Source of the DNA: Pestalotiopsis fici W106-1
Lineage: Eukaryota; Ascomycota; Sordariomycetes; Amphisphaeriales; Sporocadaceae
Assembly (NCBI RefSeq): GCF_000516985.1
Contig: NW_006917099.1
Coordinates: forward strand, 1,194,685-1,258,684
DNA: 64,000 nucleotides
Direction: 5' to 3'
Position 1 is the stretch's first letter; every line of letters begins with the position of its first letter. Shown in pieces: positions 35,921-47,900 of this stretch. The position numbers were made by a program, and so were the translations under genes. Under the pieces are notes generated by a model. The model saw only the letters and a program-made list of their open reading frames with translations. It was not told the origin of the DNA and made no database searches.

Positions 35921-38900
35921 CTACACAGTCTTTGCCATTTTCACCAAAGTCTCCTTGAACATCTGGATCCAAGCCTCGATTCGGTCTCGATAACGGACTC
36001 GGCTGTTGTACTTGAAGTCGGCATGGACCTGACCCCTCTCAATGAAGATGACGACATCGATTGTGCCGACAGTGTCTATGGGCGCCATCCCGACTGGTTT
36101 GCAATTGTCCGGGAGGTTCACTGATTCTAGCAGAGACGATTCGCGTTCTAGCTGCTGGAACTGCCCCAGGAAGTTGAAGTTGATTTCCATGTGATCTTGG
36201 GAAAAGGCCTTGCGGCCATTTTCGTTGAGGTACTTGGATGCAAAGTAAGACCAACCCTGACGGGGCGTGTTGCGTAGGCTGTCCCTCGTCTTCGAGACAA
36301 AGTCAACCACACTGTCCTCTGGCCCTACGTGAATCTGTACAGGAAAGACGGTCGTGAACCAGCCGACCGTCTGAGATAGGTCGATTGAGTCCTCCCAAGC
36401 TTCACGGCCGTGACTTTCAGTAAAGATTCGTGGGAGAGGACGATCCTGGAAAACGCGGCTGAAAGAGTAGCTCAGAGCTCCCATCATCAGTTCATGAGGC
36501 CGTGCTTGCAGATCTGCGCTGCGAGAACCAAGGACGGCTGAGCTGGTGGCATCATCAAGATAGAACTGCTTTCTAGTGTACGATTCCTTGCCCGGTTTCG
36601 CGTCTTCTGTTCCCCAGTAATCCGCAGGTTGTGGGTATGGCACGTGGTTCAGCGCATCCGTGGGCTCTAGGGTTTTGGCCGCGTAATCTTTCTGCAGCCG
36701 GCACCACTCCTCAAAGGATGTGATGGGGAGAGTAATAAACTCTCCTCGTGTCAGGAAATCCTCCAAGTCCTGAAAAATTAATCGCCACGACACAAAGTCT
36801 ATGACCAGGTGATGGGTTGTGAGGAACAAGGTCTGCTCCTGGTGGTCTTCGAAAAGAGCAGCCACGAAAGAGGGTCCATTCTCAATGTCAATGCTAGCAC
36901 GGCACTCTGCAATGAGAGCAGCCTTTTGTGTTTCGCTAGTCTCATCGAATCGTTTGAACAAGAGAGAGTCTTTTGTACTTTCGCAGACATACTGCATCCA
37001 TTCGCCGGCCGCCTCACTGCGGCTGAAGCGAGCCCGCAGCATTGGGTGTCTTTCCACCAGTTGGTGAAGAGCATCGTACATCAATCCAGACTCTATGCGA
37101 TTGGTGATTCGAAGGTAGAATGGAAGATCCGCCCAATCGGGGCCTTCTGGCCTTGTCTCAAAATGAAACCTCTGGATTGGTGAAAGACTAAAGTGGCCAC
37201 CAGAATGAGTAGCCTTGCTCGGGACCAAGGGGCGAGCTGCTTCGCTTTGAACGACTACTGAGTTGCAAAGCTTTGCAATGGTGTTCTTGGACTTGAAGTC
37301 CCTGGTAGGAATGTGGTAACCCTTTGAGCGTGCTGCCGACGAGACCTGCATGGCAGAGATGGAGTCACCGCCCAAGCTGAAGAAGTTGTCGTCCAAGCCA
37401 ATCTCGGTGTTGACATTCAAAATCCGTGCCCATATTTGTGCCAAGTCGCGTTCCATTTGACTTGTAGGCAGTCGTTTCGGCGTGTCGGTTTGCATGCTCA
37501 TGGCCGCCAATTCGGATCTGGTGAATGAGCTTCCTTTGCATCGCAAAGCTTTGCGGTCCAGCTTTCCAGTCATCATCATGGGCATACTCTGCAAAGGGAT
37601 GTAAACGCTGGGGATCATGTGAAGTGGAATGACTTTCGCTAGCTTGTCAGCCAAGCCAGCTGTCATTTCTCGCACTTTCACGGCGCACTCGTCTGCTGGC
37701 AGAAGAGCAGACTTTCCCGGACAGATGAAAGCGACTAGCATGGGTTGAGTAGCATCTCCGGCCTTGATGATTTCTACCGCCAGCTCAATGCCACTGCCGT
37801 GAGCTGCTGAAGGGCTGGCCAAAAGTTGTCCTACGTGGTATTCAATCTCACCCAGTTCCACGCGCTGGCCATTCATTTTCACTTGGTTATCTTTGCGCCC
37901 GACACATATCAGCGTGCCGTCGGGGTTATATCGAACAAGATCTCCGGTCTTGTAAAGACGGCCACGTCGTCCGGCCTCTGCCAAAAATGACGGATTTTCC
38001 ACAAAAGCTGCTGCAGTCCGAAGCTCGTCGTGGAGATACCCTCTGGCAAGGATATTGCCTTCGATCAGCAGCTCGCCAACTGCTCCGATGGGTGTGAGGC
38101 TATTGTGGTTTTCTGGATCCACCACCCACGTTGCACAACCAACACCTCTGCCGATAGTTTGCGCAGGTACGCTATTTCCGGTCAAAAGTTGCATGACGCT
38201 CAAGACTGCGCATTCCGTCGGCCCATAAACCTCCAAGAGACGGGGAAGGTGCATCCATCTTTGAGTATCTGTGAGCGACACATACTCTCCCCCTATAGCG
38301 AGGGTGCTGAGGCTTGGAACCTGATCCGGCTGCAAAATACGCGCGACGGATGGAGTTGCAAACAATGTGTTGGCCCTCATCTCATTGATACTCTCTGCCA
38401 ATCGTTCAAGCTTTGATTCTTCTGGTGGAATACAGATACAACCCCCATGGATGAGATTCGTCAATGTTTCCATAATACAGGCATCAAATGCATATGATGC
38501 AAATTGGAAGAATCGCGTAGTCGGGCTCAGACGCAATTCGGCTCCATGGGCCAAAAGACTTGTACACGCTGCGCCATGCTCCATGACTACGCCTTTTGGT
38601 ACTCCGGTGCTTCCCGACGTGAAAATGATATATGCAGCTGATTGAGGAGTCACTTCCACGTTGCCGAGTGTATCCATACCCTCTGTTGCACCGCAACTGA
38701 GAACATCTTCCGGTGCAACTGTATGGTAGCCTTGGTTCCGAGCAAAGTCTCGGTATTTCTTGGAGGTGAGAACGAGCTTGGGCTGTAAACTTTCAAGAAT
38801 CAATCGCGCCCGGCCTTCCGCCTGACCGACATCGACCGGGACAAAGGCGGCACCAGCTTTCATGATGCCAAGCATCGTCACCGGCATCCACATGGACTTT

Positions 38901-41900
38901 TCAAAGCACACTGGGATTGTCACTTCTGGTCCCACTCCCAGATCAATAAGATGCTGCGCTAGTTGATTCGACAGGCTATCGAGACCTTCATAGGTCGCTT
39001 GTCCATCCCATGCATCGACCGCGGGAGCCTCGGGTTGCCGGCGCGTCATTTGCGTGATAAGATCATGTATGCATGTGTCGGCTGGTGCTGGTACTGTTTC
39101 GTTCCATTGCATAATGTCGTGCAAGTCTTGTGAGCTTTCAAAACTCATGTCGCTCACTGCCGTCGTCTGATACTTTTCTGCCGTTATCTGTTGCAAGATA
39201 TGTTCGAATTGCTGGAGCATGCGACGTACTACCAACTCTTCCAATACCGAAGAGTCGAAACTGGCTAGGATACGCATGCCCTGCTCCTCCAACTCACATT
39301 GGATTGTGAGCGCATAAGTACTAAAGTTTGTCATGGTCTCATCGTCGTCATCGACCAAGTGCTCGTCCTTGGGCACAAAGAGGCTCGACCCGTCCGACTC
39401 CAGCCTAGCCGGTTGAACAACCAGCAATGTTTGGAATTCACATGCCATCTTGGCACGCTCGCTGATGCATCGTATGCGCTGGAGACCAGTTTGTTCAAAG
39501 GCAATCATGTCAGCTGCTTGGCCCTGCACAGCTTTCAACAAATCCCTAATCGTCTGGTCCCAGTCAAACGTGACATGGATCGGTACCGTTGCGATTGTGG
39601 GCGCCATGATCCGGTCTATTCCAGCCACTGGAGCTTGTCGCCCCGAAACCAGTGATCCAAATACCGCAGAGCTTGCAGCATTGCGCTTCGCAGCAAGGAC
39701 GCTCCATGCCGATCTAATGTTGGTTGATGCTGTGAAGCTGTTTTGGCTCCATGAAAGACCTTGCACCTGGTATCTGAGGTTCTGATCGATGCGTGGAGTA
39801 TATGTCGAGGTGGGCAAAGACGGAAATGGCTGTGTTTCCAATCTCTCAAATTGCCGCGTCCAAAATTCGTTGGCCGAGGCATCATCAATCATGACCACAT
39901 GCTTGACAAAGGCTTGGAACGGGACTAGAGTCGAGCTGGATTCACGCTCGTAGGTCTCCTGGACCATGTCGAACAGGAGCTTCAACGACCATGCATCGTA
40001 TAAAGCGTGATGTACAGTCCAGACGAAAAATCGTTTGCCTGATTTGCAGTCTTGAACAAGACCTGTCCGTGAGAGCGGTTCTGTTAGACCCATTGTGCGG
40101 ACCTTGTCCTGTTCAATGTATGTATCGAGATCGCTCCCGAATTGCCAGCAATGCTGTGGCTCTGTCACTACCTGGTAGATACCACCTTCTGGTAGCTGGA
40201 CAAAGCTTGTTCGCAGTATAGGTGAGCTCTCGGTTGTGCGGTTCCATGCATTGATGAAACGTGAGGTGTCGACATCAGGATGCAATTCCTCAATGAAACG
40301 GGCTATATAGTTGGCTTCATTCTGCATGCTCAGTGCAAAGAGGCCGGCCTGAAGGGGTGTACAGTGGAAAATGTCTTGAATCTTCGTTGTTTTGTATAGT
40401 GGCAGTACATTGCATTTGATATTGTCCACGTCCGAATCGGAGCCCAACAAGGAAAATGGGCGGAAATCTTTATCATCGAGGCCGTGGTCTGTCTCTGCAT
40501 GATTCGCCACTTCGGCAAGGTTTGGATATCGTAGAATGTCTGCGACATGGAGGAGGAGGCCCTCTTCCCTCGCAGCAGAGGCCAGTCGCATTGCTTTGAT
40601 CGAGTCACCACCAAGTTGTAGGAAATTGTCATCGAGACTGATGGAAACGGCATCCAATTCCAAGATCCTAGCCCACAGGGCCTGAATTTGTACTTCTGCC
40701 TTGGTTTTTGGAACTCGTCGCACGTGTGTAGCTTTGCTCAGCGCATTCCGTGCGGCAATGGCGTCCCATGTGAGCGAGGAACAAGTGGCGCGGAGTTCGC
40801 GACGGTTCACCTTTTGAGAGTTCAGTTTGGGTAGTTCCTGTAAAGGTAAGAAGGCGCTAGGAAGCATATATAGAGGCGCCGACTCAGCCAATCCTTTCAT
40901 CAAAAAGGCAGCGATCTGACCAACTTCTTGAAAACATTCGCGCTCTGTCTTGACAAAGCTCTCGCCTGGATAAATGAATAGTACAAGCGCAGGTTGATTT
41001 CGGTCTTTTGCCGTAATCACTTCAGCCACAAGGGCAACGTCAGACGCTTTGCTGACACCTCTGCGCTCTGGTGGCCCTGAAGAGGATTCACGGAGCAACT
41101 GATACATGTAGTCTTCAACTGCAGTGAGCTCGACGCGTTGGCCACGGATTTTGACCTGCGTGTCCTTGCGGCCAACAAACCCAAGAGAGCCGTCAGGATT
41201 ATACCTGACCAGGTCTCCCGTCTTGTACAGGCGACCTGTTCGCCCTGGACGTGTAGAACCGTCTCCTTGGAGTAGCCACGATGGATTCTCGACAAACGCC
41301 GCCAATGTCTCTGTCGGGCTGCTCAAGTAACCTGCTCCGACAATGGGGCCTTCAAGCCAGAGCTCCCCAACTGCGCCAATGGGAGCTAGCTCACCATTGC
41401 TTGCAACAATCCATGTCGCGGCACCAATACCATTTCCAATCCCACGCTGGTGCTTCTCATTGGGGTTGATTATGGTCGATGTGCTATTGATTGTGCATTC
41501 AGATGGTCCATAAACGTTGATGAGCCGGACATGTTCTGGCCAGTGGGAATAGGCAGCTTCGGTAAGTGCCTCTCCTCCAAACACCACGTGCGTGACACTT
41601 GGGACCTGTGAGTGGGAGAGCAGCTCAGCAACAGACGGTGTAAGGTCCAAATATGTTGCTCCCAGTCTTTGGATGGAGCCGGTGAGATCGCGCTTTCGAT
41701 CTAGCTCTGAAGGGATGCACACACAGCCACCAGCATACAAAGTATACAAAAGATTGGACCAAGCAACATCAAAGGCATAGGACGAGAAATCATATACGCG
41801 GTGCTCTGAAGTGTATCCTAGTGGTGATAGTTGATGCTTCATGGCGCTGCAGAAATTTCGATGATTGACGACAGCGCCCTTTGGTGCTCCTGTACTGCCA

Positions 41901-44900
41901 GAAGTGAAGATGACATATAACATGTTATCAGGACTGATTGCTGTGTTAGCATTGTTACGCTTCTTGGTGCGTTGCAAAGCGTCATGTATGTTGACAACCT
42001 GGACTCCAGCACAAAGCTGCTTGGCGAGCAGCTCATTGGATGAGGAGGACAGAATGACCTTTGGGTTTACCTGCTCCACGATCCGTTTCAATGTGTCTTC
42101 TGCCTGCGAAGGATCCATTGGCACACATGTACCGCCGGCTTTTATTGTTCCCAATATGGCAACTGGCGCCCACTTTGACTTTTCGAATAGCAGTGGAACG
42201 AGGATGTCCGGGCCAATGCCAAATTCGTCAATAAGGCAATGAGCTAATTGTGTCGAAAGGGAGTCCAATTCTCCATAAGTGAACTCTCCGTCCCAAGCAC
42301 AAATGGCCGTCTTGCTTGGTTTCTGGTGAAAGGTTTCCGCCAGGAGTTTTGGCACTGATGATTCAACAGAAGCTGGTATGGTAGCGTTCCAATTCCAGAT
42401 ATCAAGTAGATCTTTCTTTCCGACCATGTTGAGACTTTCAATGCTCCTTTGCCTGTTTTGGTCAGAGCGAAGTTGTTGCAACAAGTGATCAAACTGCTGA
42501 GCGAGTCTCTTCGCTTGCGGTCGTGGCACAATGGCAGAATCAAACGTAATGCGCAAGTCCACGCCGCTTTTTTTTATGAAACACTCAATTTCCAACGCAT
42601 TTGTAGCGAAAGAATCCTTCTCGCCCCCGTTGCTTTTGTCGGGGTGTTGCAACTGACAGAATAGGCTTGCATCATCCAAGTCTCTTTTCTCAGGATGCAC
42701 CACTAGCAGTGTCTGAAAATCGCCCTTCCATTCAGTGTCATTGCAAATCTTTCGAATGTTTTGAAGTCCCATTTGCTCGAATGGAATCATTTGCGCTGCC
42801 TGATTTTGTACCTTGAGCATTAAATCATGCAGGCTGGTGGTCTGGTCGATTGACACGCGCACTGGAACAGTGGCAAAAGTCGGGCCCATTATGAGTTCGA
42901 CACCTTCAACAGCTGCCTGTCGCCCTGTCAAGGTTGTGCCAAATACGGCTTCATCTGAATCGGTATGCCGCGCTGCCAGGATTGCCCACGCTGTGCGGAC
43001 CAATGTCGAGACGGTAAACTCACTGGCGCCGTACTCTTTCCAGGTGATTTCATGATCCAACCTGCTGTCGGCGGTTGGGTGATAATTCTTTGAAGGCAAA
43101 AGAGGGAACTGAGGTGCATCCGAGCCCTCTAATTGTTGGCGCCAGAAATTGGTTCCTGCTTGTTCATCCACGCTGGCGACGTATTGTATAAATCGCTGAA
43201 ACGGCGTCGAGAGAGAACATGAGTCGCCTCGGTACGTCTGATCAATCGCCTTTAGAAGCAAGGGCATCGACCATCCGTCGTATAATGCATGGTGGATGGT
43301 CCATACAAAATGCACCTTAGGGCCATTAGGGTTGGTGGCAAGAGCAAACTTTGTGAGAGCGGTCCCAAGCCCCATTGGCTCTTTCTTGTCTGCTTCCAGG
43401 TATTCTTCCAGGTTGTCTGTCCTGATGCATGGTGCTGGATCCTTGATGACCACCTGCACGAGGCCAGCTCCTTTCAGATCAACGATGCGGGTTCGTAATA
43501 TGGATGCATCTACCGTGACTTGTTCACAGGCTCTGGCGAATCGATCCAGGTCGACATTGGACGGCAATTCATAGACAAATTGACCAGTATAGTGTCCGGA
43601 ATGCAGAGCCGTCATTGCTAGAAGACCTTCTTGCAAGGGCGTGCATCCAAAAATGTCTTCGATCTGGTCGGGCTCGATCCTACACAGCGATGCGGCACTT
43701 TGTACGGCCAAGTCTCTATCCACAGCGGCGCCAAGCAGGGAAAATGGGGGAATACTCATCTGGTGGCCTTCATCCTTCTTGACCAGTAACTTGGCAAGCT
43801 GTTCCAGGCGCGGATGGGTAAAAATGTCCACAATGGTCAAGGAAAAGCCTTGTTCTCGAGCTTGACCGACAAGTTTCATCGCTCCAATAGAATCGCCGCC
43901 CATGCGGAAAAAGTCATCGTCCAATCCGATACGGTTCGTATCAAGACCAAGCACGCTTGCCCAAAGAGATTGCAACCGCCGTTCTTGGGACGTTTGAGGC
44001 TGTCGTCGCTCATGTGTTGCCGAGCCCAATGCAATGATTTGTTCCAATTTCAATAATGAATACGTCTGGCGTATCCGGCGGCGGTCAGCCTTGCCAGTCG
44101 CCGTCATATACATGTCTTCAGTAGGTATATAGGCGGTTGGAAGCATATGGGATGGTAGGACAGCGGACAGCTGCGCTTGGAGACCTGCGGCGATTGACTT
44201 TATGGCCCCGGTGTCCATCTTGTCGTGTTGATGTCCATCCTTCCTTGAATTTTGGTAAACCTGGCCAATGAACGCCAACAGAACTGGGTGATGGCTGCCA
44301 AGGGGGCTAATGACCTCTGTCACCACAATTCCATTGAAGTCGGGAGCAACATTGGAAAGGGCTCTTTGAATATGATGTTCAATCTCGCCGAGTTCCACTC
44401 GTTGGCCATTGATCTTGACCTGGGTATCTTTGCGGCCAACATAGCTGAGCGACCCGTCAACATTGTAACAGACCAAATCGCCAGTCTTGTAGAGTCGGCC
44501 AGAACGTCCCGCAAAGCCAGCACTGCCTGCCAGAAGCCAAGACGGGTCTTGGACAAAGGATTGAGCAGTTCGCTCGGGATCGTTGAGATATCCCTGGGCA
44601 ACAAGGGGTCCCTCGATCCAGAGCTCACCTACTGTGCCAATGGCAGCCAGCCTGTCCGTGTCAGGGTCAACCACCCAGGTGACAGTACCTAATACCGTAC
44701 CGATACCAAGATCCTGCTTGGACCGACCCACCTCTGCGTACGTGCTGACAACTGTACATTCCGCAGGGCCATATGCATTGATGATCCTAATGTCTTCCGG
44801 CCAATGGTCGAATGTGCCTGGTACCAACGCCTCGCCACCTAGATTGAGAGTCTTGAGCTGAGGAACCTGCAAAGGCGATAGAAATTGTGCAACCGTGGGA

Positions 44901-47900
44901 GTGAGGTCAACATAATTGGCCTCCAGATTACGCATGGACTCCAAAAGGTTTTGTTTGCGGTCTTCATCAGAAGGAACGCATAAGCAACCACCCGCGGCCA
45001 ATGTATGCAGACAGTTCGACCAAGATACATCGAAAGCATACGAGGCAAAGTCATAGACTCGGGATGTGGATCTGAAACCAAGGGCTTGTTGATGGTTGAT
45101 GGCGCTGGAAAAGTTACTGTGGCTGATCACAACTCCTTTTGGTGTTCCTGTGCTGCCAGAAGTAAAGACAATGTAGAGAGGGCTCTTTGAGGTAATCAGA
45201 GGCAGCTCGACGGATGGGTTGGCGAGGGTTTCAAGCTCCTTGTCCAATGTCAGCACCTTGTATGGTCCGAGTTGACGCGCCACGTCAATGTTTCCTCGTG
45301 ACGACAGGATCAGCCGTGGCACCACCTGATCAACAATAGACTGTAGACGAGATCTGGGTTGCGACATGTCTAGATTGACAGAGACGCCACCTGCCTTCAT
45401 TACGCCAAGTATGGCTACAGACGTCCAGACTGACTTTTCAAAGCACAAGCATATGGGGCTCTCGAGCGGGATGCCCAATTGTAAGAGTTGCTGCGCCAAC
45501 TTGGTTGAAAGCGCATCGAGTTGCTGATAGGTGAGTCCTCCATCCCAAGCACAGATTGCGGGTGCTTCAGGCTGTTTCTGGACAGTTTTGGCAATCAAAT
45601 CATGCACACACGCCGAAACAGGCTCGGGAGGAGTTGCGTTGCGAAGCCAAATCTCATGGAGGTCGGCGCTGCTTGCCATGCTGATTTCATGCAACTGTAC
45701 ATGATCCAAGCTCAATACTTGGTCCAGGATGTGCTGGAATTGATGAATGATGCGGGTCATTTGTTCCCTGGGGATAATTGTGCTGTCAAAAGAAATGAAC
45801 AATTCCGCGCCTTGTTCTTGGAGCTGACACGTGATTATCAGTGAGCACTCTGCTTCGGCCTGCTCAACTGTTTTGCCGGCCTTGTGCCCTTCAGAGCGTT
45901 GGCCGCGAATATTCAGAATCGAATGCGCGCCTTCAGATTGCTCAGGCAGAACCACCAACAGCGTCTGGTACTGGCATGCCCGCCTCAGCTCCTCGCTTAT
46001 TCTGCGAAGCCATTCGCGGCCAACTTGCCCGAAATGTTCAGTGTCCTCTTCCTTTTTCTGGACATGCGCCAAAAACTCGCTCACGCGCCAAGCTTGATCC
46101 ATCTTGACAAACATTGGCACACCCAGTGTGTCAGTCGGTGAGAAAGTCGGGCGGCTGCCCATTTGGTCCCTTTGATGTGCCGTTGTCTGCTTGGCCACAA
46201 CAGTTCCAAATATAGCTTGGTCGGAACTGGCATACCGGGCTGCTAAGATCGACCAAGCGGCCACAACTATCGTCGTTGCCGCAAATTTCAAATTGCGGAA
46301 ATCAAGGCCTTGAATATTGTGATGCACGGCATCATCAAGGCGGGGCGTATATGTAGGCGACGGCAGACTAGGAAATTGCGGTGCTTCGGAGCCTTCAAAT
46401 TCCTTTCCCCAGAACTCGACTCCAAGATCCTCGTGGAAACCAGTGCGGTGAAAGAAGAAGGCATCATACAGGCAGAGATCATCTTGTATGTTGTTGTCGT
46501 TGGGTTGGATATTGATGCTTAGTATGTACTCAATCGCATCACACATCATACCAGCAACTCCTTGCGCTGTGATGGGACTGAGGAAGCCGTCACGGTAAAC
46601 AAGACTGACATCTGTGCTGACTCCATCGATTCCAACGACAACAGTGACATCAAACTGAAGGAAAAGATATGTCAGCAATTCATTTTCGTAACTGTGTGCA
46701 GAGGGAAGTATTCAAACCTCGTCCGGATCTGCCCCGTCGATTTCATCAAAGCTGAGGTCGCCATCATATTGCCCCTTGGCCTGGCGCGACTCGCGAACGG
46801 TCATTGCAGTGTTGAACAAGGGTCCACCATTGAGACCCAACTCGTGCTGGATCTCGGCGAGACTGGTATAGCGATAAGTCAACTGCTTGGCAGATTGCTC
46901 AAAAGTGTCCGAGACAACGTGCTGAGCGGTACCGTCCAGGTTGATGCGACTGATCAGGACATTGATCAATGGCCCGACCGTGTTCTCGATGCCGTTGATG
47001 GGTATATCACGACTTGATGCCAGATAGCCAAAGCAGACGTCTCTTGAACCAGTATACTGGGATAGCACAATGGCCCAGACTATCTGCATGAAGACTGAGC
47101 GTGTAATGCCCTTGCTCTGGCAGAAAGGGTGTAGTCCAGACGTTGTGCTCAATGGAAGGGAGACTCGAGTCTGAGACTTTGCATGTATGGGCGAACCAAT
47201 GGCGCTCTCTGACGGAAAGTAGCACCTTTGGGTATTTGCGAGGAGCCGCGTCCAAAACTGGAGACTTTCAGCATTATTCGCATTCGTCACGTGTCGTATG
47301 TATTGGCTAAAGGGCGCGTTTGAAGACGCTGCCATGCCATCATAGGCCTTTGAGAGATCGCGCATCAGGATTTGAACGGATGCAGCATCAATCAGGGCGT
47401 GGGTAACGTCCAGCCGACAAGCCACATCGCCATTCCGGGCCGTGCATATTGTAAAGGCGTGCTCTGGTTCCCCAGCAGTGAATACTGGTCGTTCTAGCTC
47501 TTTCAAAACATCTGCCGGTCGCCTTGCATCAGAATTGATAACCGAGACCCTTGGAGATTGTTGTTGAAGCAGCACTTGGACGAAGTCGCCAACGTTGAGG
47601 CGCGGTACAAAGACGGTGGAAAGAATCGGGTGGTGCGCAGCCACGCTGATCCACGCCGTCCTGAGCTGCTCGGCAAGGATCGGACTATTGCTCTGAGCAT
47701 GACACTCCCATACAAAATAGTTTGCATAGGATGCGGTTCCTTTGCTGATACTAAGGAGGATGCCATTTTGGAGTGAAGTGCAGGGGTAAATGTCTTGGAC
47801 CCTGTCTATCGACACGCTCGCTTCGGGAAGTGTTTGACCAATCAGCGTGTCCAAATCCTTGTACGTGGTTTCCAGCAGAGGAAAGTCGCTGGGTGTAAAG

